A stretch of 64,000 bases of DNA from Ruminococcus sp. (GCA_017622925.1 JAGAQC010000004.1:1-64000), one strand, 5' to 3'; counted from the first letter of the stretch, positions 18,160 to 27,329 are shown. Notes: generated from the sequence alone by a model not told the origin. Made by a program: numbers and translations.

Positions 18160-18549
18160 CTATAGCAAGCCGCTGACCTGTTCCAGTATCGCCTTTACAA
18201 GAGGCAGACTTATGAACGTCACCGCGCCGCGTCCCCAGAGTTCAGCCGCAGAAGCGATAGCAGTTTCTCCGCTGTCACGGCAAAGCTCCGAGGTTATCTG
18301 AGTTATCATACATATTGCCGCCGCCTTGAAGATCAAGGCAAGATAGCTTTCGGATATTCCGGCAGATGTGAAAATATCGCGTATTTCCGCCATCATCGGA
18401 GATGCAAAGGCGGCAAAGCTCCCCATGACCGCTGTACAGGCGGCAGTCGCAAGGAGCATGGACTGCTCACGGCAATGCTGCCTTAGCAGTACCGACAATA
18501 TCGCTGAACACAGGCAGAAAGCCGCTGTAATAAGGCATCTGTCAGTCAT
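18160..18549 (-). CDS. spoIIIAD: Stage III sporulation protein AD
   Basis: Small polytopic membrane protein of the SpoIIIA complex. It is 129 residues with about four hydrophobic segments and the family-typical stretch LIFKAAAICMITQITSELC followed by RDSGE. It overlaps spoIIIAC by 4 nt (ATGA type), implying translational coupling. Confidence 0.93.
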   Translation of the reverse strand: MTDRCLITAAFCLCSAILSVLLRQHCREQSMLLATAACTAVMGSFAAFASPMMAEIRDIFTSAGISESYLALIFKAAAICMITQITSELCRDSGETAIASAAELWGRGAVTFISLPLVKAILEQVSGLL

Positions 18550-18740
18550 AAGCCGAACACCGTTTTTACTGTCTCGAAAAGTCCGCCGATCTCCTCTACG
18601 ATTATGACAAGCACAACTATCAGACCTGCAAGCGTAGTCATCATTGCTTGTTCTTCACGCTCCGCCCGTTTAAGAACAAGATTAAGTACTGCGACTATAA
18701 TGCCTGTCCCGGCTATTTTAAATATTAAATCAATATCCAT
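18546..18740 (-). CDS. spoIIIAC: Stage III sporulation protein AC
   Basis: A 64-residue protein with two membrane helices, almost invariant in size across spore formers. It begins MDIDLIFKIAGTGIIVAVLN and has the conserved loop KRAEREEQAMMTTLAG between the helices. It lies between spoIIIAB (12-nt gap) and spoIIIAD (4-nt overlap). Confidence 0.95.
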   Translation of the reverse strand: MDIDLIFKIAGTGIIVAVLNLVLKRAEREEQAMMTTLAGLIVVLVIIVEEIGGLFETVKTVFGL

Positions 18741-18752
18741 TCCGCCACCCCG

Positions 18753-19259
18753 CTACAGCACAAGTATTCCTGCCATAACACCAAAAAGAAGTCCTGCCGC
18801 CCGATACAGTCTGCCTTTTTTCACCAAAGCGTCACGCCTCATTCCCGATACGGCTTCAAGCTCAGACATAAGACTGCGTATTTCCAAAAGCTGCGCGTCC
18901 TTATCGCTTCTGCCGAGCATTGCTCCGAAGCGGTAAAGCAGTTCTTTTTCCTCTTTGCCGATATTCTGCTCATTGTCGAGGGCGTTGTTCCAAAGCCGAT
19001 GAAAATCCTCGCCTGCTATGTAGTAATTCGGCAGAGACTGAATAAACCCAAGACGCTTTAATTCCTCGTCTTTTTTCATATCCCTGCAAACTCCGTATAC
19101 ATCTTCGCATCGGCTTCCGATAAGAAACGCCGCCCTCTGAAAAAGATGCCCTACCGCTCCGCAGGACTTCCGATCGTCACGAAGCCTGTCTGCCAATGAA
19201 AAGCCTATTACAGCTCCCACCGCCGTAAATATCAGCGCCGCCGCCACTCTAAATATCAT
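18753..19259 (-). CDS. spoIIIAB: Stage III sporulation protein AB
   Basis: SpoIIIAB resembles type II secretion GspF-like proteins and is needed for forespore gene expression after engulfment. The 168-residue protein has an N-terminal hydrophobic segment, a helical cytoplasmic region and a C-terminal membrane segment with the family ending RAAGLLFGVMAGILVL. It overlaps spoIIIAA by 11 nt. Confidence 0.92.
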   Translation of the reverse strand: MIFRVAAALIFTAVGAVIGFSLADRLRDDRKSCGAVGHLFQRAAFLIGSRCEDVYGVCRDMKKDEELKRLGFIQSLPNYYIAGEDFHRLWNNALDNEQNIGKEEKELLYRFGAMLGRSDKDAQLLEIRSLMSELEAVSGMRRDALVKKGRLYRAAGLLFGVMAGILVL

Positions 19260-20166
19260 CGCCGAGCCTCCTTATCTCCCTGATTTTTCCGGGACTGCCG
19301 CCGCCCTCTAAAATTACGGCATATCCAAAAATACCGCTGTTCAGCAGCGTTTTCATTACAGACCTCTTTTGCAGATCCTGAAAGCTTGTGCCGTGTACCG
19401 TTGCGCAGAACTTCACACCGCAGCCGACGTTCTCCCCGATAGCCGCAGCGTCCTCGTCTGTGGAGATCTCATCGCAGAAAATAAAATCGGGCGACAAAGT
19501 TCTCACAGCCGAAACTATACCTTTAGCTCGGCTGCACCCCGTAAGAACATTTGTGAGCATTCCGACATCATTTTCAATGATTCCGCTGTTTGTGCAGGCT
19601 ATCTCGTTACGCTCGTCAACCAAGGCAGCTTTTCGCGTACTGCCGACCATTCGGCACAAATCACGCAGAATGGTTGTCTTTCCTGAGTTCACTCCTCCGC
19701 ATATGACTACTCCCTGACCGCTTTCTGCAACCAGCTTGTACACCTCGTCCGCACAGCCTTGAACGTTTCTTGATATACGGAAGTTCAGACCCGTTATATC
19801 CGTCATGCACCCCTCGGAATTGAAGCTTCCCGAAAGTCCCACACGCACTCCCCTCCGCAGCACGAAAACTCCCTCACAAAGCTGACGAGAGCAACTGTGT
19901 ATGGAATAATGCGACAATGCGTCCACTATAGCCGATATGTCGGTCGGCATGACTGTGACAGCCGACGTATTTCTCGGATTTGCAGTAAGACCTGATTGCG
20001 TAAGATACATTATTTTATCGGGAAAAACCATTGCCGCCGCTCTGCCCGAGTTCAGGCGAAGCTCGCTTACCGACTGTCTTTCGGCTTGTCTGACAGCTAA
20101 ATACGCCGAACGTATACCGGCAGTAAGGTACTCGGCTATTACCTCATAGCTTGTACTTTCCGTCAA
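19249..20166 (-). CDS. spoIIIAA: Stage III sporulation protein AA (ATPase)
   Basis: Cytoplasmic ATPase of the mother-cell SpoIIIA apparatus, related to type II/IV secretion ATPases. The nucleotide-binding loop is GGVNSGKTT, and Walker B is within DFIFCDEIST. I prefer the TTG start at 20166 (305 aa), because AAAGGAG lies 8 nt upstream of it. The GTG at 20175 (308 aa) sits inside that ribosome-binding site. It is the first gene of the operon, below a sigma-E-like promoter. Confidence 0.95.
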   Translation of the reverse strand: MTESTSYEVIAEYLTAGIRSAYLAVRQAERQSVSELRLNSGRAAAMVFPDKIMYLTQSGLTANPRNTSAVTVMPTDISAIVDALSHYSIHSCSRQLCEGVFVLRRGVRVGLSGSFNSEGCMTDITGLNFRISRNVQGCADEVYKLVAESGQGVVICGGVNSGKTTILRDLCRMVGSTRKAALVDERNEIACTNSGIIENDVGMLTNVLTGCSRAKGIVSAVRTLSPDFIFCDEISTDEDAAAIGENVGCGVKFCATVHGTSFQDLQKRSVMKTLLNSGIFGYAVILEGGGSPGKIREIRRLGDDI

Positions 20167-20187
20167 TTCAACCACTCCTTTCCATAC

Positions 20188-20217
20188 ATCATATGCGCAA
20201 TATTCCTGTGTTATGAC
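20188..20217 (-). promoter_or_regulatory. Sigma-E-like promoter of the spoIIIA operon
   Basis: On the minus strand GTCATAA is followed after 15 nt by CATATGAT. This fits the sigma-E pattern (a CATA-containing -35, a 14-15-nt spacer, CATA at -10), and spoIIIA is a classic sigma-E operon. It lies about 20 nt upstream of the chosen spoIIIAA start. Confidence 0.6.
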
Positions 20218-20221
20218 ATAA

Positions 20222-20298
20222 GAGCCTGTTTAATATCTCAACGCACACGCCGAGACACTAAACAGGCTCAAAAAAAACAGCCCACCGAAGTGAGCTGT
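20222..20298 (-). terminator. Intrinsic terminator after the ABC permease operon, plus a second stem
   Basis: Read on the minus strand, ACAGCTCAC and GTGGGCTGT pair around TTCG (20277-20298) and are followed by eight Ts, a canonical terminator 13 nt past the permease gene. A second 11-bp stem (GAGCCTGTTTA with TAAACAGGCTC, 20222-20269) follows at once and may act as a backup or insulate the spoIIIA promoter. Confidence 0.85.
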
Positions 20299-20310
20299 AA
20301 TTTTTGGAAA

Positions 20311-21207
20311 TTATTCCTTTACACCGCCGAGTGCAACACCGGCAATAATGAATCTCGAAAGAAGAACGTATGCAATAATGATCGGGAGGATCGAAAGTGC
20401 GATTGCAAGGTAAATCAGACCGAGATCCTTAACCTTATCAGATGACTGGAGAGCCGAAACCATCATAGGAAGTGTCTTTTTCTTCAGATCAACGTTGATA
20501 AGGATCATGTTAGGCGTATAGAAGTTGTTCCAGCTTGCGATGAATGCGAAGATAGCCTGAACTGCGATAGCGGGCTTCATCATCGGGATAGCAATGGAAA
20601 CGAACGTTCTGAACTCGCTGCATCCGTCGATACGAGCCGCTTCAACGATGTCGAGCGGGAACGACGATTTCATGTACGATCGCATAAAGTAGACGACCGC
20701 CGGAGCTGCAACAGCAGGAACGATAAGGGGCCAGTATGTATTTGTCAGCTTGATGTCAGCCATGAACGCTACGAAACCTGCCGATGTTACCTGTACGGGA
20801 ACCATCATAACAAGGAGGATAACCGTGTAGGAAATTTCCTTGAGCTTAAAATCGTAAACGTGAACGCCGTAAGCTGTCATTGCCGAGAAAAATACTGTAA
20901 GGAATGTTGAGAAAACCGTTATGAACAAGCTGTTCTTATAACCGTGAAAAGCATTATAAGCGAGCTTTAAGTTCTGGTTTGTTGACATTGACTTGAAGTT
21001 CTCAACGAGATGAGAACCGGGAATAAAGCTGATGCTGTTGGCGACCTGTGAATGCTCTCTGGTAGCGTTGATAATAAGAATGTAGATAGGAAGCAAACAA
21101 ACGATCGTCAGGAAGAGAAACCATATAAACAGAATAGTGGACTTCATTCTAATTTTAAAAGTGTAGTTGTCCTTAGGTTCTCCGTAAACTGATTTCATTT
21201 TACTCAT
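20311..21207 (-). CDS. Carbohydrate ABC transporter permease, MalG type
   Basis: Inner half of a sugar importer. The 298-residue protein has six predicted membrane segments and the cytoplasmic EAA loop EAARIDGCSEFRTFVSIAIP, which contacts the ATPase. It overlaps the MalF-type permease gene by 4 nt. The substrate is unknown. The operon carries no ATPase gene, so a shared MsmK-like ATPase encoded elsewhere probably drives it. Confidence 0.93.
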   Translation of the reverse strand: MSKMKSVYGEPKDNYTFKIRMKSTILFIWFLFLTIVCLLPIYILIINATREHSQVANSISFIPGSHLVENFKSMSTNQNLKLAYNAFHGYKNSLFITVFSTFLTVFFSAMTAYGVHVYDFKLKEISYTVILLVMMVPVQVTSAGFVAFMADIKLTNTYWPLIVPAVAAPAVVYFMRSYMKSSFPLDIVEAARIDGCSEFRTFVSIAIPMMKPAIAVQAIFAFIASWNNFYTPNMILINVDLKKKTLPMMVSALQSSDKVKDLGLIYLAIALSILPIIIAYVLLSRFIIAGVALGGVKE

Positions 21208-22265
21208 ATTGAAAAACCTCCAAACTGTTTACTTTCCTGCTTGAGCTGCTTGGCGATCTTCTTTCTCTGCTTCTTCTTGGCGATCTCATCCTTATCACGT
21301 GTAATGTAGAATGAAATGCAGCCGAGAATGAGAGTAACAAAGAACAGAAGAACAGACGCAGCGCCGGCATAGCCCATCTTATTCTCATCCAACTGGGCGT
21401 GGAAATAATCGTAAATGAGAACGGCGATCGTGCGTATCTCCTCATTCTTAGCAGTACCCTTATGGTAGAGGTAAGGAATATCGAACATCTGGAGACCACC
21501 GATCATGGAGGTTACGAGTGTGTAAGCCATAATAGGCGTAAGGAGGGGGAGAGTGATCTTGCGGAAAACCTGTCCCGAGCTTGCACCGTCAATGCTTGCA
21601 GCTTCAAAGAGTGAGGGGTTGATACCCTGAATACCTGACATAAGCATGATCATGGTGTTACCGAACCACATCCATGTCTGAATGAACATAACAACGCCTC
21701 TGGACTGCCATACGCCTTCTACAAAAGGAATGGTGTCGTAAAGTTTCGAAGTCGCATCTCGCTCAACAACACCGATCTTGCTGAGAAGAATGTTAAGTGC
21801 GCCGGGGTTAGTTTCTGACTGACCACAAAGCTGAAGGAAAAGAACTGCTACAGATGCAGCCGTAATAACGTTAGGAAGATACATAACGACCTTGAAGAAT
21901 CCCTTGCCCGGAATCTTAAGGTTAGCCTCTGTAAACCATACGGCAAGTGAAAGTGAAAGTGCGATCTGCGGAATGAAGTTGCCGAACCAAAGAATTATGG
22001 TATTCTTGAAAGAAGAATAGAAAGACTTACTGATAACGGATTCACGGCGTCCGCCGCCGAAAAGCAGTGTCTTATAGTTTTCAAAACCGACAAAATCCTC
22101 AGTTCCCGGACCGTTGCCGTGGAAACTTACAATAAAGGTGTTGATCAGAGGATATAACTGGAAAAAGAAATAAACAAGAAAAAACGGCAGAATGAATAAG
22201 TAGCCGTATTTTGCATAGCTGATAGATTTAATACGTTTCTGCGCAGCTGATGCCATAACACACAC
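21204..22265 (-). CDS. Carbohydrate ABC transporter permease, MalF type
   Basis: Partner permease of the same importer. It is 353 residues with six membrane segments, a large extracytoplasmic insertion after about residue 130, and the EAA loop EAASIDGASSGQVFRKITLP. The C-terminal tail is unusually long, basic and Gln-rich. It follows the binding-protein gene after a 105-nt gap containing a strong hairpin, an arrangement that usually lowers permease expression relative to the binding protein. Confidence 0.93.
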   Translation of the reverse strand: MCVMASAAQKRIKSISYAKYGYLFILPFFLVYFFFQLYPLINTFIVSFHGNGPGTEDFVGFENYKTLLFGGGRRESVISKSFYSSFKNTIILWFGNFIPQIALSLSLAVWFTEANLKIPGKGFFKVVMYLPNVITAASVAVLFLQLCGQSETNPGALNILLSKIGVVERDATSKLYDTIPFVEGVWQSRGVVMFIQTWMWFGNTMIMLMSGIQGINPSLFEAASIDGASSGQVFRKITLPLLTPIMAYTLVTSMIGGLQMFDIPYLYHKGTAKNEEIRTIAVLIYDYFHAQLDENKMGYAGAASVLLFFVTLILGCISFYITRDKDEIAKKKQRKKIAKQLKQESKQFGGFSI

Positions 22266-22298
22266 CCTCTCGGTATTTTATTGATAAACAAATATACA

Positions 22299-22328
22299 CC
22301 TACGGAATACACAGAAGTATTCCGTAGG
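22299..22328 (-). promoter_or_regulatory. Intercistronic 12-bp stem-loop between binding protein and permeases
   Basis: A perfect 12-bp stem, CCTACGGAATAC with GTATTCCGTAGG, and a 6-nt loop sit between the two stops and starts. Downstream on the minus strand the RNA is only moderately U-rich (TGTATATTTGTTTATC). I read it as a partial terminator or 3'-end stabiliser that lets the binding protein be made in excess. Confidence 0.7.
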
Positions 22329-22370
22329 GTATAATATTATTTAGCTATTCTGACGAATCAGTTGGCAGAA

Positions 22371-23852
22371 TTATTCAACGTCAATAGTTGTGATGTCCTC
22401 AGCAACCTTGTCCTTGAATGCTTCTACTGTCTCATCCCAAGACTTGCCGCCCTCAAGGTACTCAGTCTTTACCTTGTCGATAAAGTCTGTCTTGATTGTA
22501 GCGTCATAAGGAGTGATAAGACCGTTGAAGTCGATCTGCTTAGCGTTGTCAGCCAGCTCAGCGAAGTAGTTCTGACCGTCCTTGAAGTTGCCGGAGATCT
22601 TCTCGTTGAATACTGTGTTGCTGCTGATAAGCTCATCCATAACAACCTGGTTGTTTACATACTCAGGCTTCTTAACAGCGTACTCCTTCATCTGAGCCTC
22701 ATCAGATGTAGCAGAGATGATGAAGTCGTGAGCTTCCTGACCGTTGTCTGTTGCAGGATTTACAACGATCCATGTACCGCCCCAGTAGTAAGGTGTGGGT
22801 CCCTGAACGAGATTCCAGTTACCGTACTCAGGACCGCCTTCTCCGCCTGCAGCATCGAGGAAGAATCCGCCGAAGCCCCATGTGGATACGAAGTAACCCA
22901 TAGCGTTGCCTGTTGTACCTGCTGCTGTCCACTCATCTGTCCACTGACCGTTCTTTGTAACGCCGTTGATATCCCAGAGTGCCTTAGCTGTATCAGCGAA
23001 CTCCTTGCAGAAGTCGTCGATCTGGAGCTTGTTGTCTACAACCCAAGGAGTTGTACGTCCGCAAGCGTAAGCCTGCCACATACCGCCGAGAGAGTCAGCA
23101 AGAGCAGCAGAGCCGCCGGACTTCTCGTTTACTTCCTTAGCTGTCTCAACGAACTTAGACCAGTCAGCAACCTTCTCCTGCATAGCGTCGGGAGATGTTA
23201 CGCCGAGGTAGTCCTCAGCAAGTCTTGCATTGTAAGCGAAACCGCCTGCTGCAGCCTGCCATGAGATACCCTTACGAACTCCGTTGGAGTCAAGACCGAT
23301 AGTATCTGTATAGCCGTAGATGTTGGGGAAATCAGCGTCTGTAAGACCGAGCTTGTCAAGTGCAAGTGTCTTAGTATCGTCGTTGATGTACTTCAGAGCC
23401 CAGTCAGCCTCGCAGAAGTAAACGTCGAGATCGCCGCCGTCGTTGAAGAGCTGATCGTAGTTCTCGGAAGCCTCGCCGCCGCCTACACCGAAGCTGATGA
23501 AGTTAATGCCCTCAACCTCGTTGTTAGCAAGCTGATCAGCAACTGTCTCGAAGTCAAGACCCTTCCACTGTGCGAGAAGGTAAGGAACATCGTTAGCGTC
23601 CCAAGCAGCTACTGTGAAAGTTTCGCCGCCCTGTCCAACAGAAGGATCCATTGTGCCTGCCTGATCGTCGGGAGTGCTCTCGGAATCGCCGCCCTCAGGT
23701 GCAGAAGTAGCGTCCTCAGCGGGTGTGGACTCGGATGATGACTCAGATGAGCTTGAGCTGGATGAAGACTCATCCTCGCCGCAGCTTACAAATGCAGTTG
23801 CAGCCATAGCAAGAGTAGCAACTAATGCTAATGTCTTCTTAAGTGTGTTCAT
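22371..23852 (-). CDS. Extracellular solute-binding lipoprotein of a carbohydrate ABC transporter
   Basis: Captures the substrate outside the membrane. I chose the ATG at 23852 (493 aa) because AAGGAGG precedes it by 7 nt; the open frame upstream belongs to the leader. The N-terminus is a lipoprotein signal (LVATLAMAATAFVSCG, with Cys near residue 22). An acidic Ser-rich tether follows, then a family 1-like binding fold rich in Trp and Asp. It is highly acidic and has codon use typical of a strongly expressed gene. It is first in the importer operon. Confidence 0.92.
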   Translation of the reverse strand: MNTLKKTLALVATLAMAATAFVSCGEDESSSSSSSSESSSESTPAEDATSAPEGGDSESTPDDQAGTMDPSVGQGGETFTVAAWDANDVPYLLAQWKGLDFETVADQLANNEVEGINFISFGVGGGEASENYDQLFNDGGDLDVYFCEADWALKYINDDTKTLALDKLGLTDADFPNIYGYTDTIGLDSNGVRKGISWQAAAGGFAYNARLAEDYLGVTSPDAMQEKVADWSKFVETAKEVNEKSGGSAALADSLGGMWQAYACGRTTPWVVDNKLQIDDFCKEFADTAKALWDINGVTKNGQWTDEWTAAGTTGNAMGYFVSTWGFGGFFLDAAGGEGGPEYGNWNLVQGPTPYYWGGTWIVVNPATDNGQEAHDFIISATSDEAQMKEYAVKKPEYVNNQVVMDELISSNTVFNEKISGNFKDGQNYFAELADNAKQIDFNGLITPYDATIKTDFIDKVKTEYLEGGKSWDETVEAFKDKVAEDITTIDVE

Positions 23853-24340
23853 TGGTATTTCCTCCTTAAAATATGTATTACACTCCCGTAATAGTCGGAG
23901 CGTAATATGTGAAAATGTGAATGTTTTTCCGGCATCCTCAACGATCCGCATTGACCCTGCGAATGTCCTCGCCGAAGCTCACGCTTCTCATTTTTCAGCC
24001 GGACGTCCATATCGGACTTATTACAAGACTTTAAGTCTCTGTAATGTCTTGGAGCTGCACACGACCCTCGTCAGTTTACGAAGTATACGTGCCGCTTGTG
24101 TAATTAAAATATACCCTATTTTGCGCTCAAAGTCAATCCTTTGCAGCATTCTTTAATATTTTTTGAGCAGTCTGTACACTTTCAACATTATTTTTTTGTT
24201 GATTTTCACATAAAGTTCTTCAAAAGGTTACAAAACGGTAACTGAGTATTTTGACTCTATTTCACAATACAAACATGTTTGTTTTATTGCTTTTGAACAA
24301 CGCTTCCAACTAATTACCAAAAAATAAGGGCTGTATTTGG
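23853..24340. other. Gene-free 488-nt region: long leader of the binding-protein operon
   Basis: No credible gene is present. From the promoter at 24108-24136, the transcript would have a 5' leader of about 250 nt. Small stems are visible, for example GAAGC-GTGA-GCTTC (near 23973-23987) and ACGCTCC with GGGAGTGT just before the ribosome-binding site (about 23880-23902). No riboswitch class was recognised. The part from 24140 to 24340 is AT-rich and featureless to my eye. Confidence 0.5.
24108..24136 (-). promoter_or_regulatory. Sigma-A promoter of the sugar ABC importer operon
   Basis: On the minus strand TTGACT (24131-24136) and TATATT (24108-24113) are separated by exactly 17 nt, close to consensus. 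It points to the binding-protein gene about 250 nt downstream. Confidence 0.7.
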
Positions 24341-26488
24341 TTACTTTGTAGACCGTTCGGCATATAATTTCAATATGCCCGACGCATCGGACGCATCTAT
24401 AACGCCGTCGCCGTTGAAGTCGGAGTAGTCAAAAATTGCTTTTTTCAGAGAACCGCCGCCGCCAGTCAGCGTTTGGGAATAGTGCCTAAGTACCAGACTT
24501 GCATCGGAGGAGTCCACAACGCCGTCAAGGTCAACGTCGCCTACCTCCGATATACGGTCGGCGGAAATATAGCTTCTTTCTGTATAGTTCTCAAAGTCAA
24601 CAGTCGCCGAGATAACGTCATATCCGTCTATTTCAAGCGACTCGGTGTACGGGACGTACTCTCCGCCGTTCATGGAGTAGTAAACCTGAGAATCGTCCTT
24701 TACAGAAAGTTCGACTGCTTCTCCAACAGGCACAACGCCGCTCATGTGGCTGAAATTCACAGAATTAACGGGACTTCCCAGCACCTTTAGCGGAATATTT
24801 CCCATAGCAATCGAAAGCTCCTCCAAAGAAAATGCGGACTTGTAATAATCAAGCATGGACTGCGCATTTTCAAGAAGCTCCGTTTCTTCGGGGTAAATAC
24901 CGTCGAAAAGGTCGATCTCAAGCTCTTTGAGAAGTTCCTCCTTTTCCTCTGCCGTATACGTGTAGTCCTCGCCGCACATATCGTACCACTTTGCTCCGTC
25001 GGAGCTGTAAAAGCTCTCGTTTTCGCCCGTATTCGACTTTATGCCCTCATATGTCGTGAAACTGCCGAGACTTATTTTCTCCTCAAACTCATTTGAATGC
25101 AGATACAAAACTGATTCTATAGGTATGACATAAGGCGAATCGGGACAATAAAGCTTCACGACCGCCGAAAAGCTCTCCCCTGCCCCGATAGGCACGTCCT
25201 CGGCAAGGTCGATATTAAACGTACCCGAGATGTCGGCAGTTCCGCTCGTGACCTGCGAGGGCTGTCCCGAGGTCGGGTCCGACAAGTCGCTCAAACCGCT
25301 GTATATCGTGATCTCATATTCTGTTTTCGGCTGCGGAAAGTTTATGGAAACAGTTTCGAGCTGAACAGCTTCGTCCGATGTGAAAATATTCGCCATATAT
25401 GACGGCGCATTTTCTCCCGCAGAATCCGCCGCAGACATGGACTGCACGGGAACGTATGTATCATGGTGGAAATTGACGGTATGCTCCTCTGAATCTTCAA
25501 GCTCAAAAACCGCAAATTCGCACAGCGACCTGTCATCGTAGGAGATCCACATATATCCGTCATCAAAGTTATAGTCGCCCCAACTATTCTTTACGAGCCA
25601 TGCTCCGTCGATTTCGGCAGGGACTTTAAAATTTTCTTTCGGGAAATTATCGTCCCAACCGGCAATAGCCACGGAATGACTTGCAAATCGGGGCTTTCTT
25701 GCGCTTCTCGTTGAAAAATGCTCGCTGTCGTAAAGCTTCTCTGAATCCGACTGAAAGGAAACGTCTACCGCAAGTCCGTTATATACGAACTGCTTTATTA
25801 TATTATTTATCTCATCTGTGTTTGACCTTTCATCATTATAGTCAAACATATACGCATTTTTTAGATGATAGTCGCTGTCAAACTTCAATGCGTCCACCGC
25901 AGAAATATCATCAAAAAAATCAAAATCTCCGTAAGGGAGCTTCCTTTCGCTCACAGGTCCTATCCATTGCGACCACAGATTTGCCGCAAGATAGCTCGTT
26001 CCGCCGATGCTGAATATCTCGGAGGCTTCACCGTCCTTCTGCACCTGATCTTCGCCGTAATACGTGTAAAACGCCGTATGTGCTTCCGAGAGGTCCGCCT
26101 GCGGATAATATTTTATTATGCTCGTTTCCGCCGAGGCAATGGCAGAATGCGCCCAGCACGTCCCGTGAGTTCCCTGACTTTTCACCGACGTCATGCCGTT
26201 TTTTTCCCGAAGGTCAAAAGTCTCAGGCAGACTTTCGCCGCTGCCGTACATATTGACCATTCCGTTTATATCGCCGATCTCAGGGAACATAACAGGTTCG
26301 CTGCTCCCCATTCCCTCACACATACGAAAAGTCGGAGCAGACAGGGAAAATCCTCCGAAAGCCGCTTCTTTAGGCACAGTCTCGGGTCTGTAGGAAACGC
26401 CTGCCGCCGACGAATACAGCGGTAATGCCGAAAAAGCCGCCGCTATTGCCGCAGCGGCTATATGTCTTAGCCTTTTAATAAAAATCAC
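24341..26488 (-). CDS. Secreted papain-like (C1) cysteine protease with C-terminal dockerin
   Basis: An extracellular protease built for attachment to a cellulosome-like complex. Of 715 residues, 1-29 are a signal peptide. The C1 domain (about 85-330) has the active Cys in SQGTHGTCWAHSA (C111), His in ASHSVAIAGWDD (H271) and Asn in VKNSWGDY (N301). A beta-rich region with a Gly/Ser 'repeat' type sheet follows. The last ~65 residues form a type I dockerin with two calcium loops, DVDLDGVVDSSDASLVLRHY and DFNGDGVIDASDASGILKLY. It stands alone on its transcript. Confidence 0.93.
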   Translation of the reverse strand: MIFIKRLRHIAAAAIAAAFSALPLYSSAAGVSYRPETVPKEAAFGGFSLSAPTFRMCEGMGSSEPVMFPEIGDINGMVNMYGSGESLPETFDLREKNGMTSVKSQGTHGTCWAHSAIASAETSIIKYYPQADLSEAHTAFYTYYGEDQVQKDGEASEIFSIGGTSYLAANLWSQWIGPVSERKLPYGDFDFFDDISAVDALKFDSDYHLKNAYMFDYNDERSNTDEINNIIKQFVYNGLAVDVSFQSDSEKLYDSEHFSTRSARKPRFASHSVAIAGWDDNFPKENFKVPAEIDGAWLVKNSWGDYNFDDGYMWISYDDRSLCEFAVFELEDSEEHTVNFHHDTYVPVQSMSAADSAGENAPSYMANIFTSDEAVQLETVSINFPQPKTEYEITIYSGLSDLSDPTSGQPSQVTSGTADISGTFNIDLAEDVPIGAGESFSAVVKLYCPDSPYVIPIESVLYLHSNEFEEKISLGSFTTYEGIKSNTGENESFYSSDGAKWYDMCGEDYTYTAEEKEELLKELEIDLFDGIYPEETELLENAQSMLDYYKSAFSLEELSIAMGNIPLKVLGSPVNSVNFSHMSGVVPVGEAVELSVKDDSQVYYSMNGGEYVPYTESLEIDGYDVISATVDFENYTERSYISADRISEVGDVDLDGVVDSSDASLVLRHYSQTLTGGGGSLKKAIFDYSDFNGDGVIDASDASGILKLYAERSTK

Positions 26489-26532
26489 TCCTTGTTCAAA
26501 ACTCTGCTTTCAGCAAATCATATATATGATGA

Positions 26533-27309
26533 TTATTTGAAAACAGTATAATAAGCGATGCCGAACCATTCTCTTACCCAATATGTCGGAAGAAGCCACA
26601 ACGCAGTCGGCGCAGGGATATTATATGCTCTCAGACCCTCACGGCGTGCAAAAATATCTCCCCTCAACTGGTGAAAGCCATCGGTAACAATAGTAATATC
26701 GCTGCAAAGTCCCTCTTTTTCGATAATTTCCTTTGAAAAACGGATATTCTCCCGAGTATTGACGGACTTATCCTCCATAAAGATACGATCTTCGGAAATT
26801 CCCTTGCCGATCAGATAATTCCGCATAACATCGGCTTCGCTGGTTATTTCGTCGCTGCCCTGACCTCCCGATACAACTACGGAAACGTCCTCATGATCTA
26901 TGAGATATTCATATGCCGCATTGAGCCTGCGTTTCAACATAAGGCTCGGCTCGTTGGCTCTTATCTGACAGCCGAGGACTACGAGCGTTGTCGGTTTGCC
27001 CTTTGGCTTATCGTTCATTGCGCCTATCATAAAACAGCTTATTATGACAGCAATAATTACTCCCAGTCCGAAAAGTCCTCCGAAAATACAGACAACTCCC
27101 CTGCCTGCCGAACGTTCCCACAAACGCGAAACAAGACCGCAGAATCTTACCCAAAAGAAAGATACCGTCATAAGCAGTCCCGATACAAGCGCGCCTGCTA
27201 TGTTTCCGACATTGATTATGCCGCTTCCGATAGGAGCGATAAATAATATTAACAAAATTAAAAATATAAACGTCATTGCCATTCTGAATCCGATTTTTGT
27301 TTTCATCAT
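26533..27309 (-). CDS. DUF218 / YdcF-SanA-like membrane protein
   Basis: A membrane protein of the ElyC/SanA/YdcF group, linked in some bacteria to envelope integrity. The 258-residue protein has about three N-terminal membrane segments (to residue ~95). The DUF218 domain then follows, with LVVLGCQIRANEPSLMLKRR, the VSGGQGSDE loop, and ITIVTDGFHQLRGDIFARRE. It lies 20 nt after the PHP gene and probably shares its transcript. The biochemical activity is unknown. Confidence 0.85.
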   Translation of the reverse strand: MMKTKIGFRMAMTFIFLILLILFIAPIGSGIINVGNIAGALVSGLLMTVSFFWVRFCGLVSRLWERSAGRGVVCIFGGLFGLGVIIAVIISCFMIGAMNDKPKGKPTTLVVLGCQIRANEPSLMLKRRLNAAYEYLIDHEDVSVVVSGGQGSDEITSEADVMRNYLIGKGISEDRIFMEDKSVNTRENIRFSKEIIEKEGLCSDITIVTDGFHQLRGDIFARREGLRAYNIPAPTALWLLPTYWVREWFGIAYYTVFK

Positions 27310-27329
27310 CCTAAAACCTCTTGTGAGAG

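Noticed and set aside
22362..23264. 300-codon plus-strand open frame opposite the solute-binding lipoprotein
   Set aside because: It mirrors a strongly codon-biased gene on the minus strand, and the peptide (Leu/Ser/Val/Cys-rich) has no domain.
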